A stretch of 15,866 nt of DNA from an uncultured Eubacteriales bacterium (GTDB taxonomy: Bacteria > Bacillota > Clostridia > Oscillospirales > CAG-272). The notes beneath the pieces were generated by a model, which worked only from the letters and a program-made list of their open reading frames with translations, was not told the origin of the DNA and ran no database searches. The stretch is taken from NCBI GenBank assembly GCA_934500855.1, contig CAKSUH010000009.1, forward strand, positions 1 to 15,866, in the 5' to 3' direction. Shown here in pieces: positions 1 to 6,800 of this stretch (position 1 is its first letter; each line of letters opens with the position of its first letter). The translations under genes were made by a program, and so were the position numbers.

Positions 1-1141
1 GCTTGTGGTGCGCTTCGTACTTGTCGCGCAAGCCGCGCAGGATGGCGAGCGCTTCCTCTTTGGTCGGCTCGCCGACCATCACGGACTGGAACCGACGCTC
101 CAGCGCCGCGTCCTTTTCAATGTGCTTGCGGTACTCGGCAATCGTTGTCGCGCCGATGACCTGCATCTCGCCGCGCGCCAGAGCCGGCTTGATGATGTTC
201 GCCGCGTCAATTGCGCCCTCGGCTGCACCCGCACCGATGATGGTGTGGATTTCATCAATGAAGAGGATGATGTTCGGGTTCTTGCGAACCTCGTCCATCA
301 CGCTCTTGAAGCGTTCCTCGAATTCGCCGCGGTATTTTGCGCCCGCAAGCATTGCCGCGAGGTCAAGCGAGACAATCACCTTGTCGCGCAGGTTTTCGGG
401 CACTTTGCCCGCCACAATCCGCTGTGCCAGACCTTCCACCACGGCGGTTTTGCCAACGCCGGGCTCGCCGATCAGACACGGGTTGTTCTTGGTCCGACGG
501 GAAAGAATCTGAATCACCCGTTCGGTTTCGTTCTCACGCCCGATAATCGGATCCATCTTGCCGGACTTTGCAAGTTCGGTCAGATTTCTGCCGAAGTTCT
601 TCAGCGTGGGGCAGGACTCCATGCCCTTGCCGCCGCCCGATGCGCCGTCGGTTGCCGAAGCGCCGCCGAAGCCGGGTCTGCGACCGCCAACGCTGTCGCC
701 GCTTCCGCCCGTGGTCAGGAAGGTAATCAGATCCTGCCGCAGGTCGTTCACCGAGACGCCCGTTTCCTCCAGAATCGCAACCGCAACGCAGTCGCGCTCT
801 TCCAGAAGCGACAGGAGCAGATGCTCGGTGCCGATATAGTTCTGTCCGTAGCGGTCGGATTCGGACAGCGAATTTTCAATGATGTGCTTGGTGCGCGGGG
901 TGAGGTCGGCGGCGGAAACATCCGTCGGGGATCCTTCGCCCGAGCGCTCCACGATTGCGTCACGGATGCGCTCCGCCGAAGCGCCGCGCTCCGCAAGACA
1001 GTGTGCCGCAACACCCGAGTCCTCGCTCATCAGAGCGAGAAGCAGATGCTCGGAACCAATGTAGGTGTGCCCCAGATCGGATGCAGCCTGCATCGCAATC
1101 TGAAGAACCTGTTGTGCTTTTCTTGTGAAACGATTTGCCAT
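1..1141 (-). CDS. clpC: ClpC AAA+ unfoldase, N-terminal 380 residues (3' end outside window)
   Basis: This is the Hsp100 unfoldase that feeds substrates, including arginine-phosphorylated proteins, to the ClpP protease in the cytosol. The start ATG at 1141 has AAAGGA 10 nt upstream. Two Clp-N repeats cover about residues 1-65 and 78-142, including the paired [13 protein letters not shown] and [13 protein letters not shown] motifs. A Gly-rich linker follows at about 144-172, then the first AAA+ module: Walker A GEPGVGKT at 225-232, pore loop [10 protein letters not shown] at 267-276 with Tyr270, Walker B ILFIDEIH at 292-299, sensor-1 region GATT at 330-333 and arginine-finger region LERRF at 347-351. 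The family is usually about 810 residues, so the M domain and second AAA+ module are missing only because of the window edge. It is the last visible gene of the ctsR operon, 37 nt after mcsB. ClpC is preferred over ClpB or ClpA because of the mcsA/mcsB neighbours. Confidence 0.97.
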   Translation of the reverse strand, partial: MANRFTRKAQQVLQIAMQAASDLGHTYIGSEHLLLALMSEDSGVAAHCLAERGASAERIRDAIVERSGEGSPTDVSAADLTPRTKHIIENSLSESDRYGQNYIGTEHLLLSLLEERDCVAVAILEETGVSVNDLRQDLITFLTTGGSGDSVGGRRPGFGGASATDGASGGGKGMESCPTLKNFGRNLTELAKSGKMDPIIGRENETERVIQILSRRTKNNPCLIGEPGVGKTAVVEGLAQRIVAGKVPENLRDKVIVSLDLAAMLAGAKYRGEFEERFKSVMDEVRKNPNIILFIDEIHTIIGAGAAEGAIDAANIIKPALARGEMQVIGATTIAEYRKHIEKDAALERRFQSVMVGEPTKEEALAILRGLRDKYEAHHK

Positions 1142-1178
1142 ATAGAATCATTCCTTTCGTTCGGGAATAGGGAATTGT

Positions 1179-2216
1179 TTATTCGGGTTTGTCACCGCCC
1201 GCAGGGTTGCCCGCGAGAAGCGACTGAATTTTCTGCGCACGCAGACGGTCGCGCGCCGCGTCGGTTTTCGGCGTTGTTTCCGCCGAAAGGGTCAGCGTGG
1301 CGGGCATGACCTCCACAAGGAGCGTGCCGAGCTGTTCGTAAGTAATATCCTTGACGATGCCGAGCGCGATGCCGAACCGCACATCCGCAAACAGACGGAT
1401 GAATTCGGAGGATGACATCCGGTGCGCATAACGGAGCGTTCCCTCGGCGCGCAGAATCAGGTCGGTCAGGCGATCCAGTTCCTCTCCGGTGATTGCCTTA
1501 CGCGCTTTGTGCTCGCTTTCGCTGATCTGCGCCACCGCATCGGAGAGCTTTTCGAGTGTGTCCTCTTCGGTGATGCCGAGCGTGATCTGGTTGGAGATCT
1601 GGTACATACAGCCCGCCGCGCCCGAACCTTCGCCGAACAGCCCGCGCACGGTCAGTCCGATCTTGGAGAGTTGCGCCGCCAAAGAATCCATGTAGCCGCG
1701 CCGCGTCAGGGCGGGCAGGAACATCATCACCGAAGCACGCATGCCCGTGCCGAGGTTGGTGGGGCAGTGGGTGAGGTATCCGAGCTTTTCGCTGTAGGCG
1801 AAGTCAAACTCTTCGTCGAGCCGCTTTTCGATGCGGGAGGCGTTCCTGTAGGCTTCGTCGAGCGCAAGCCCCGGCAGAATGCTTTGAATCCGCAGGTGAT
1901 CTTCCTCGCAGACCATCACCGCCATTCCGCCGTTCTCCTGCAGGAGCAGGGCGTGCGGCGTTTCCTTTTGTGCGAATTCGGGACTGACATAGTGGCGCTC
2001 CACATAGGAGGTTGCCATTATGGGGGAGATATCCGAGAAGTTGATTTTGCGGAAGCCCGCCGCCTCAAGCGGTGCGCTGACCTTTTCAATGATCTCGTTT
2101 GCGCCCGCCGCGTCCAGTTTGGAAGCGAACGGGTAACCGACAAGGTTTCTTGCCAGACGCACGCGACTGCTGATAACGGTGTCCGCATTTTTACCGATTG
2201 TATTATACCATGCCAT
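1179..2216 (-). CDS. mcsB: McsB protein-arginine kinase
   Basis: McsB phosphorylates arginine residues on misfolded proteins and on CtsR, marking them for ClpC-ClpP. The 345-residue product has the phosphagen-kinase fold. The nucleotide-binding stretch SSRVRLARNLVGYPF is at 16-30, an acidic CEEDHLRIQ motif at 103-111, the active-site cysteine in HCPTNLGTGMRASVM is Cys151, and RGLFGEGS is at 191-198. The C-terminus has RDRLRA at 322-327, which fits the RDxxRA phospho-arginine-binding motif known from Bacillus McsB, so both the catalytic and the allosteric features appear intact. The ATG at 2216 lies 2 nt after the mcsA stop, and its Shine-Dalgarno AAAGGAGGG (2226-2234) sits inside the mcsA coding end, so the two genes are probably translationally coupled. 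This matches the need for McsA as activator. Confidence 0.97.
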   Translation of the reverse strand: MAWYNTIGKNADTVISSRVRLARNLVGYPFASKLDAAGANEIIEKVSAPLEAAGFRKINFSDISPIMATSYVERHYVSPEFAQKETPHALLLQENGGMAVMVCEEDHLRIQSILPGLALDEAYRNASRIEKRLDEEFDFAYSEKLGYLTHCPTNLGTGMRASVMMFLPALTRRGYMDSLAAQLSKIGLTVRGLFGEGSGAAGCMYQISNQITLGITEEDTLEKLSDAVAQISESEHKARKAITGEELDRLTDLILRAEGTLRYAHRMSSSEFIRLFADVRFGIALGIVKDITYEQLGTLLVEVMPATLTLSAETTPKTDAARDRLRAQKIQSLLAGNPAGGDKPE

Positions 2217-2218
2217 GA

Positions 2219-2761
2219 TCAGTTTCCCTCCTTTTCATTCTGATGTTCAAGCGCGCGGATTTCGTCCCGCAGTTTGGCGGCGCGCTCATATTCTTCCGCT
2301 TTGATCGCCTCGTCCAACTCGCGACGGAGCGTTTTTCTTTTCTCGTCCCGTTCCTTTTTCGCGCGGTGACGGGAGGGGACATTGCCCGTGTGGGTGGTCG
2401 TTCCGTGAACCGACTGAATCAGGTGGGAAAGCTCGTCCCCGAAAGTCTCATAACAGGCAGGGCATCCGACTTTGCCCGATTCGGCAATGTCGGAGTAGGT
2501 CGACCCGCAAACGGGACATTTCTTCTCGGGTGCTGCGCTGTGCAACGCGGGCATTCCGAAAAAGCCCGAGAAGAACTGATCGTGAAGCTCGGAGAAGGGG
2601 TCTGCGAAACTGCCGATCATCGAGGTCACATCCTGTAATTCTCCCTTTTCCCGCATTTTTGCGGCACATTCGGCACACAGCGAGTAGGAGCGTGTTTTTC
2701 CGTTGATATTTTCATTATAGAAAACGGTAGCGTTTCTCTTTTTACATTTTTCGCAAAGCAT
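2219..2761 (-). CDS. mcsA: McsA, zinc-binding activator of McsB
   Basis: McsA activates the McsB arginine kinase and helps control CtsR. The 180-residue product has four CxxC pairs: Cys3/Cys6, Cys29/Cys32, Cys82/Cys85 and Cys100/Cys103. These form two four-cysteine zinc sites. A charged C-terminal segment follows, with a UVR-type helical hairpin at about 144-178 (core RRELDEAIKAEEYERAAKLR). The start at 2761 is chosen because the Shine-Dalgarno AGGAAAGG lies 9 nt upstream of it. The alternative in-frame ATG at 2770 directly abuts that Shine-Dalgarno, and a longer frame opening near 2863 would run through the putative promoter. The gene sits between ctsR and mcsB in the canonical order. Confidence 0.95.
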   Translation of the reverse strand: MLCEKCKKRNATVFYNENINGKTRSYSLCAECAAKMREKGELQDVTSMIGSFADPFSELHDQFFSGFFGMPALHSAAPEKKCPVCGSTYSDIAESGKVGCPACYETFGDELSHLIQSVHGTTTHTGNVPSRHRAKKERDEKRKTLRRELDEAIKAEEYERAAKLRDEIRALEHQNEKEGN

Positions 2762-2774
2762 GTTACTCATCCTT
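2762..2774 (-). promoter_or_regulatory. Ribosome binding site that selects the mcsA start
   Basis: On the minus strand AGGAAAGG is immediately followed by ATGAGTAAC and then ATG. The spacing is 0 nt to the first ATG (2770) and 9 nt to the second (2761), so translation most likely starts at 2761. Confidence 0.6.
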
Positions 2775-2779
2775 TCCTG

Positions 2780-2857
2780 CCGGAGACTCCGGCACTTGTC
2801 GAATACATTTATTATACACGGTCGGTCGGGAAATATTTGTCGTATTTTGGGACCGAC
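2780..2857 (-). promoter_or_regulatory. ctsR-mcsA spacer with candidate internal promoter and inverted repeats
   Basis: The 127-nt gap between ctsR and mcsA contains a perfect -10 TATAAT on the minus strand (2816-2811), but no good -35 at 16-18 nt. It is flanked by the 7-bp inverted repeat GTCGGTC (2821-2827) and GACCGAC (2851-2857). Downstream, in the leader, is the 13-bp palindrome CCGGAGACTCCGG (2780-2792). A single CtsR-like heptad GGTCAAA (minus strand, 2884-2878) lies just after the ctsR stop. A weak internal promoter for mcsA-mcsB-clpC is plausible but unproven. Confidence 0.35.
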
Positions 2858-2888
2858 TTCCAATTTTTGTAAGTTTTTTTGACCCTCT

Positions 2889-3341
2889 CTAAACGGTCAT
2901 CAAAGAAAGAATCATCTGTTTGAAGATCTGCGCCCGTGCGGAGTTTCGTTCTGCCGGGGGCAACCCTGCCAGAGCCGCACCCGAGACCGCCGCGCAGGCT
3001 ATGCGGTATTCGCGTTCCTGCAACAACCCCGTGCCAAGCAGGTTCTTGAGGTAGGCGACCGCTTCGCTTTCATCGATACTGTCGCCGATGGCACAGAAGA
3101 AGTGCATCAGATATTCGTTCCTGCCCATCTGCTTCCGCGTGATGCGGATGCAACCGCCGCCGCCGCGCCGTGATTCGATCACATAGCCGCGCTCGGGGGT
3201 AAAGCGGGAGGAAATGACATAACTGATCTGACTGGGGACGCAACCGAGTTTGGATGCCATTTCGTTCCGTTGCAATTCCAGAATTCCGTGGCCCTCGTCC
3301 AGCATCTCCTCAATCATCTTTGCAATGGAGTCTGCCAACAT
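2889..3341 (-). CDS. ctsR: CtsR heat-shock repressor
   Basis: CtsR is the transcriptional repressor of class III heat-shock genes (clp genes). It binds the tandem heptad AGTCAAA boxes upstream of its own operon and is inactivated by heat and by the McsA/McsB system. The 150-residue product has an N-terminal winged HTH at about 1-70, including LGCVPSQISYVISSRFTPERG, and the glycine-rich wing ESRRGGGG at 56-63, which acts as the thermosensor in the family. A helical dimerisation domain follows at about 75-150. The residue after the glycine run is Cys64, where Bacillus CtsR has Tyr (GGGGYIRI). The start is at 3341 and an in-frame stop lies just upstream. The Shine-Dalgarno AGAAAGGA is slightly far, about 12 nt. 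This is the first gene of the operon. Confidence 0.96.
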   Translation of the reverse strand: MLADSIAKMIEEMLDEGHGILELQRNEMASKLGCVPSQISYVISSRFTPERGYVIESRRGGGGCIRITRKQMGRNEYLMHFFCAIGDSIDESEAVAYLKNLLGTGLLQEREYRIACAAVSGAALAGLPPAERNSARAQIFKQMILSLMTV

Positions 3342-3383
3342 CCCGTACCATCATCCTTTCTGCTTTCTTTTTCTTACGCGAAT

Positions 3384-3412
3384 AGTATACACCAAAAGTC
3401 AAAGAAAGTCAA
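3384..3412 (-). promoter_or_regulatory. SigA-type promoter of the ctsR operon
   Basis: On the minus strand TTGACT (3412-3407) and TATACT (3389-3384) are separated by exactly 17 bp, close to the vegetative consensus. The -35 hexamer is itself the reverse complement of part of a CtsR heptad, so repressor binding would block sigma contact directly. Transcription is expected to start near 3377. Confidence 0.85.
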
Positions 3413-3429
3413 AGTCAAAGAAAGTCAAA
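3397..3429. promoter_or_regulatory. Two overlapping tandem CtsR operators
   Basis: The plus strand shows AGTCAAA-GAA-AGTCAAA at 3397-3413 and an identical copy at 3413-3429, sharing one A. Both fit the known CtsR box (RGTCAAA NAN RGTCAAA) perfectly. The pair has 16-bp periodicity and overlaps the -35 element, which predicts strong autorepression. Confidence 0.9.
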
Positions 3430-3570
3430 AAGATTTGACGAAAAGCAATCAGAGACGATTAGACGAAAAAAACAGCGCTTTTTCTTACGATTTCTCACTT
3501 TTTTACAATCCGAAAAGCGGAACCGCGGGTCTCAAATTTTTTTCGTAAAACGGCGTGAAATGACCGGGAC
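3430..3570. other. AT-rich spacer between the ctsR promoter and the luxR-like gene terminator
   Basis: This stretch holds no convincing gene. It is AT-rich, with runs such as AAAAAAAC and TTTTTTAC and two GACGAAAA repeats. A TTGACG hexamer at 3435-3440 has no good -10 at a normal distance. It may supply upstream A-tract activation for the ctsR promoter, which reads leftward from it. Confidence 0.4.
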
Positions 3571-3614
3571 AAAAAACAAAACAAAGCCTGCGTCGCATAT
3601 GCGGAACGCAGGCT
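3571..3614 (-). terminator. Rho-independent terminator of the solute-binding/LuxR operon
   Basis: Read on the minus strand, AGCCTGCGT (3614-3606) pairs with ACGCAGGCT (3593-3585). The loop contains the palindrome CGCATATGCG. The stem is followed by a T-rich tail, TTGTTTTGTTTTTTG. It lies 37 nt after the stop of the upstream minus-strand gene. Confidence 0.85.
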
Positions 3615-3651
3615 GTTTTCGAAATCACTATAAATAAGGAAGGAATTCCCA

Positions 3652-5304
3652 TCAGACCGTCGGATTGCTTTTTTTCTCCTGCATCAGCGCGGCATAGCGC
3701 AGAAGCTCCTTGCGGGAGGTGATGTTGAGCGTCTGATAAATGTGTTTGTTGTGGTATTTCAGCGTGTTCTCGCTGATTCCGAGCAGATTCCGGATGTCTT
3801 TGCCGTTCTTTCCCGCAAGGTAGAGGTCGAAGATTTCGCGTTCCTTCGGCGTCAGGCGGCAAAGGTTTGTCGCAAAGTGGGCGTAGTCCTCGGGGTCGAC
3901 TTCCTGCATGGCGGAAACGGTCAGGCGGGAGATCTGTGTTTTGGCACGCTCGTATTCTTCGCGCAGCTTGGTCTGTTCGGTTTGCAGTTTTAACAGTTCG
4001 CTGTCGGTCTCCGCCATTTCCCGCTTCAGACCGTCAATAACCGATTGCCTGTTGCGGTCCTTTTCGGCGAGAAAAGCAAAGAGGTCGTCGATTTCGGTCG
4101 GCGCGCCGCGGTGGGCAAGCCGTTCGTCCTTTTTCAGCTGTTCGAGGGATTTCAGAACAGGGGAGAGGTAACTTCGGCTGAAGAAAATGCAGAAAGCAAC
4201 GGAAAGTGCCGTAAGCAGAGCAATCAGCAACAGATTTTTGATAACGGTATCGGTTGCTTCACGGTTATAGTCGCTTTTGTTGGTCATGACAAAAGTTGTA
4301 AAGCTTTCGTCGGTGCGGGGGTCGGTGTAGGTGCGTTTCATACCGAGGTAGGTGTTGCTGTCGTCGGTCAGGCAGATCATTCCGTTTGCAAAATCCGAGA
4401 GAACGAGACTGCCGTTCGGCGCATAGTAATAGCCGTCATCCGATCCGCAGGAGAGGAAGGAGGAGACGCTGTTGCCGTTTCCGTCTCCGTGCGTCAGGAG
4501 TCCCGTAAAGCGCGGGAGCTTGGTGGATTGGCTGTGCAGTCTCGCAAAACAGCTTTCGGACACTTCAAAGCCGCAAACACCGAGCGTTTCACCGTTGCCG
4601 TTCCGCACGGGGAGCATGAGAAGCGTTGCTTTTTCGGACATTCCGGGCAGGGTAAACACATCGCTGAAGCGGTAGGAATACGCAAGCGGCAGAGCGGGGA
4701 CGATCCTGCTTCTGCCAAACTCGGAAATGATATCGGTCCGCGTTTCCAGCCGCCATTTTCGGTGCGGCATGATGCCGTGCGCTTTGCCGACGGAGGAAAT
4801 GCCGCGATACAGGATCATTTCGCGGCGGTCGGTTTCGTAGCCGTTTACCTGAAGGTACAGACCGCTGCGGGAGGGGGAGCTTTCATCCGAGCCTGCCGTG
4901 GCGTTGAGCAGGATGAACGCGCCGGAGCAGTCCGCCTGCAACAGGTATTGACGGAGCGGCTCGACCATACGCTCTTGCAGGGCGGCAAGATGTGTGCTGT
5001 CGGAAAGCCCGTCAAGCGTGATGCCCGCATCCGAGAGGTAATTCTCAATCAGCGAAGCGGCTTCCTCGGACAGGTAGGAGCCGACGGTGACAAGGTTGTT
5101 CCTGTGAGAAAGAAGTTCTTTTTCAAAACTCATCGCCTGCGTATCGAGCCGCTCGGCAAGGGTGTCTCTCGGGGTTTTGAAGCGACCGAACAGCGAGAGG
5201 CAGACGGCAAGCAGAGCAAGCAGCAGGAGCACGGGGACCAGCATATAGAGAACCAGCTTGGTCCGCATACTGTTTCGCGGCAGGCGGACAGATAATCTGC
5301 TCAA
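3652..5304 (-). CDS. Membrane-tethered LuxR-type regulator with extracellular sensor domain
   Basis: The 550-residue product has a transmembrane helix at about 16-40, a large extracellular region at about 41-355 that resembles a Cache-type sensor in size and placement, a second transmembrane helix at about 357-377, a charged coiled-coil segment at about 385-465, and a C-terminal LuxR/GerE HTH at about 482-540 (LTPKEREIFDLYLAGKNGKD..ISENTLKYHNKHIYQTL). It should bind DNA while anchored in the membrane and respond to an external cue; the Cache assignment is inference. The start is TTG at 5304, because AAAGGAGG lies 6 nt upstream; the first in-frame ATG (5268) has no such site. The gene follows the solute-binding lipoprotein by 12 nt, so that protein may present the ligand. 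No receiver or kinase domain is seen. Confidence 0.88.
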   Translation of the reverse strand: MSRLSVRLPRNSMRTKLVLYMLVPVLLLLALLAVCLSLFGRFKTPRDTLAERLDTQAMSFEKELLSHRNNLVTVGSYLSEEAASLIENYLSDAGITLDGLSDSTHLAALQERMVEPLRQYLLQADCSGAFILLNATAGSDESSPSRSGLYLQVNGYETDRREMILYRGISSVGKAHGIMPHRKWRLETRTDIISEFGRSRIVPALPLAYSYRFSDVFTLPGMSEKATLLMLPVRNGNGETLGVCGFEVSESCFARLHSQSTKLPRFTGLLTHGDGNGNSVSSFLSCGSDDGYYYAPNGSLVLSDFANGMICLTDDSNTYLGMKRTYTDPRTDESFTTFVMTNKSDYNREATDTVIKNLLLIALLTALSVAFCIFFSRSYLSPVLKSLEQLKKDERLAHRGAPTEIDDLFAFLAEKDRNRQSVIDGLKREMAETDSELLKLQTEQTKLREEYERAKTQISRLTVSAMQEVDPEDYAHFATNLCRLTPKEREIFDLYLAGKNGKDIRNLLGISENTLKYHNKHIYQTLNITSRKELLRYAALMQEKKSNPTV

Positions 5305-5310
5305 GGTGTG

Positions 5311-5318
5311 CCTCCTTT
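5311..5318 (-). promoter_or_regulatory. Shine-Dalgarno overlapping the upstream stop codon; fixes the TTG start
   Basis: On the minus strand AAAGGAGG begins inside the TAA stop (5319-5317) of the solute-binding protein gene and ends 6 nt before TTG (5304). This supports both the TTG start and translational coupling of the two genes. Confidence 0.8.
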
Positions 5319-6648
5319 ACATGGCGGCGAGAAACAGCTCCCACAGCTCTGCGGCGAGCGCGGCGGCACTTTCTCCGTTCTTTATCCGCGCGGGAAGGGA
5401 GGACTGGACCTTGCGGATCTCGGCATACAAACCGTTAACCCTGCCGTAGTAGCCCGGGAAGGACGGCTCGCGCAGGAGGGTGTAATCGCTCTTGACGGTG
5501 TTCAGCGCGGCATAGAGGTTGCGGTAGCCGTCATCGCGGAAGGTGTGGTCGGTGAACCGCGCATATGCGCCCGCAGTGACGGGCATATACCCCGTCTCGG
5601 AGACGAAATCGAGATTGCGCTCGCCTTCGGTAAGCCAATGGGCAAAGACCGACGCCGCCTCGGCTTTTCTGTCGTCTGTTTTCACGGCGCACAGACCGAC
5701 GCCCGCCTGCGTGTCAACCTTTTTCGCGCCGTCGGTATAGGGCATGGGACAAACTTTCAGACGCATCGGCTCGGAGGTGTTGTCGGGATAGGTAACGGTA
5801 TCGTTGTAGTAGAGAATTCCCGCCGAGGAGCCCATGCCTGCGGGCGTTTCGCCCGTCATGACCTGCGTGTTGGAATAAAGATCGGCAACCACGATATGTC
5901 CCTTTGCAATCGCCTCGGCAAAGCGCAGGTAAGCTGCTTTCAGTGCTTCGTTCGAGAAGTTATACCGGCTGTCCCGATAGAAGGCGTCCGGGTCCGCGCC
6001 GCCGGACACTGCGTAAAGCTCCACCGCACGGAGGAGGTAATCAAATGCGCAGAAGGGTTTGCCGCCGGAATAGATGTAGTATTTTTCAGCCGCCGCAAAG
6101 AAGCCGTCCCAAGTGGCAAGACTTTCATAGGTCACGCCGGTTGCCGCGGAAAAGCGGTCGAACTCGTTTCCGCTGAGGTAGAGGACATGCGTGGATTTGG
6201 AAGTGGGAAGCACGGAGAGATGACCGTCTACCATTCCGTCGGCAAGAAAGTCGGGGACAAAGGCGGAAAGCTCTTTTTCCGAGAAAAGGGTATTCCAGTC
6301 CAGCAGGCTGTCGGCGCCGAACGCCGCCGCGTCATTGTTGTGACAGAAGAAGAGATCGGGGAGCGGGACTGCGCCTGCCGTGCCGTTCTGCGCCTCCGCA
6401 AGTCGGTCGCTGATTTTGGCGGCAACGGTCATCAGCGTGGTTTTGATCACGATTCCGCGCTCTCTCCCGACGGTGGAGTTGAAGGTATCGATCAGACGGT
6501 TCATGGGGGAGTCGGACTGCTCGCCGTAGGTATGCCACATGGTCAGAACAACGGGATTATCGGCGGAAAGCAGGGATTGCTTGCCGCATCCGAAGAAGCA
6601 AAACGGAATCAGCAGGAAAGCAAGCAGGAAAGCGAGCGCCTTTTTCAT
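5317..6648 (-). CDS. Extracellular solute-binding lipoprotein (family 1-like)
   Basis: The 443-residue product has a lipoprotein signal (MKKALAFLLAFLLIPFCFFG) with the lipidated cysteine at Cys21; the FFGC lipobox is somewhat atypical. The mature part resembles ABC sugar-binding proteins: an N-terminal strand VVLTMWHTYGEQSDSPMNRL at 33-52, a PDLFFCHNND segment near 97-106, a central MGSSAGILYY at about 274-283, and a C-terminal TGYMPVTAGAY motif near 355-365 typical of this family. It would bind a sugar-like ligand outside the membrane. The ATG at 6648 has AAAGGAGG 8 nt upstream. No permease or ATPase genes are adjacent; instead it is followed by the membrane LuxR-type protein in one operon. 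A role in ligand sensing is therefore as likely as uptake through permeases encoded elsewhere. The ligand cannot be predicted. Confidence 0.88.
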   Translation of the reverse strand: MKKALAFLLAFLLIPFCFFGCGKQSLLSADNPVVLTMWHTYGEQSDSPMNRLIDTFNSTVGRERGIVIKTTLMTVAAKISDRLAEAQNGTAGAVPLPDLFFCHNNDAAAFGADSLLDWNTLFSEKELSAFVPDFLADGMVDGHLSVLPTSKSTHVLYLSGNEFDRFSAATGVTYESLATWDGFFAAAEKYYIYSGGKPFCAFDYLLRAVELYAVSGGADPDAFYRDSRYNFSNEALKAAYLRFAEAIAKGHIVVADLYSNTQVMTGETPAGMGSSAGILYYNDTVTYPDNTSEPMRLKVCPMPYTDGAKKVDTQAGVGLCAVKTDDRKAEAASVFAHWLTEGERNLDFVSETGYMPVTAGAYARFTDHTFRDDGYRNLYAALNTVKSDYTLLREPSFPGYYGRVNGLYAEIRKVQSSLPARIKNGESAAALAAELWELFLAAM

Positions 6649-6669
6649 GTCGGGAGCCTCCTTTGGCGG

Positions 6670-6736
6670 TTTTTTCGGCTTTTCTTCGATTTTCCCACCC
6701 TTTTTGGGGGAAAGGGGTGGGAGGGAGCCGAAAAAA
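6670..6736. repeat. Two-tier inverted repeat upstream of the solute-binding protein gene
   Basis: TTTTTTCGGCT (6670-6680) and AGCCGAAAAAA (6726-6736) form a perfect 11-bp inverted repeat. It encloses a second one, CCCACCC (6694-6700) with GGGTGGG (6715-6721). In the minus-strand transcript this hairpin ends about 7 nt before the Shine-Dalgarno. Confidence 0.75.
6706..6725 (+). other. Canonical G-quadruplex motif
   Basis: The plus strand reads GGGGG-AAA-GGGG-T-GGG-A-GGG: four G-tracts with loops of 3, 1 and 1 nt. It lies on the template strand of the minus-strand operon leader, so folding could impede RNA polymerase; the leader RNA itself would be C-rich here. Confidence 0.6.
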
Positions 6737-6743
6737 TTTTTGG

Positions 6744-6774
6744 TTTTCCCACCCGTTTGAGGGAAAAGGGTGGG
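6744..6774. repeat. Second CCCACCC/GGGTGGG hairpin, near-copy of the first
   Basis: CCCACCC (6748-6754) and GGGTGGG (6768-6774) repeat the arrangement at 6694-6721, and both units begin with TTTTCCCACCC. In RNA the arms of the two units could also pair with each other, giving alternative structures. Confidence 0.65.
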
Positions 6775-6791
6775 GACAGCTTTGAAAAATC

Positions 6792-6800
6792 TGTTATAAT
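6792..6800 (+). promoter_or_regulatory. Candidate extended -10 promoter facing right
   Basis: TGTTATAAT on the plus strand is a perfect extended -10 element (TGn-TATAAT). No good -35 is seen 16-18 bp upstream, which extended -10 promoters can tolerate. If active, it would read toward the small ORF at 6984 and the lipoprotein at 7282. It is the best promoter candidate seen for that cluster. Confidence 0.4.

Noticed and set aside
5..1309. Long plus-strand open frame of 434 codons opposite clpC
   Set aside because: It is antisense to an unmistakable ClpC with Walker motifs; no ribosome binding site or recognisable domain. GC-rich codon use opens the opposite strand.
4045..5295. Plus-strand open frame of 416 codons opposite the LuxR-type protein
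   Set aside because: Antisense to a protein with transmembrane helices and a clear LuxR HTH; no start signal.
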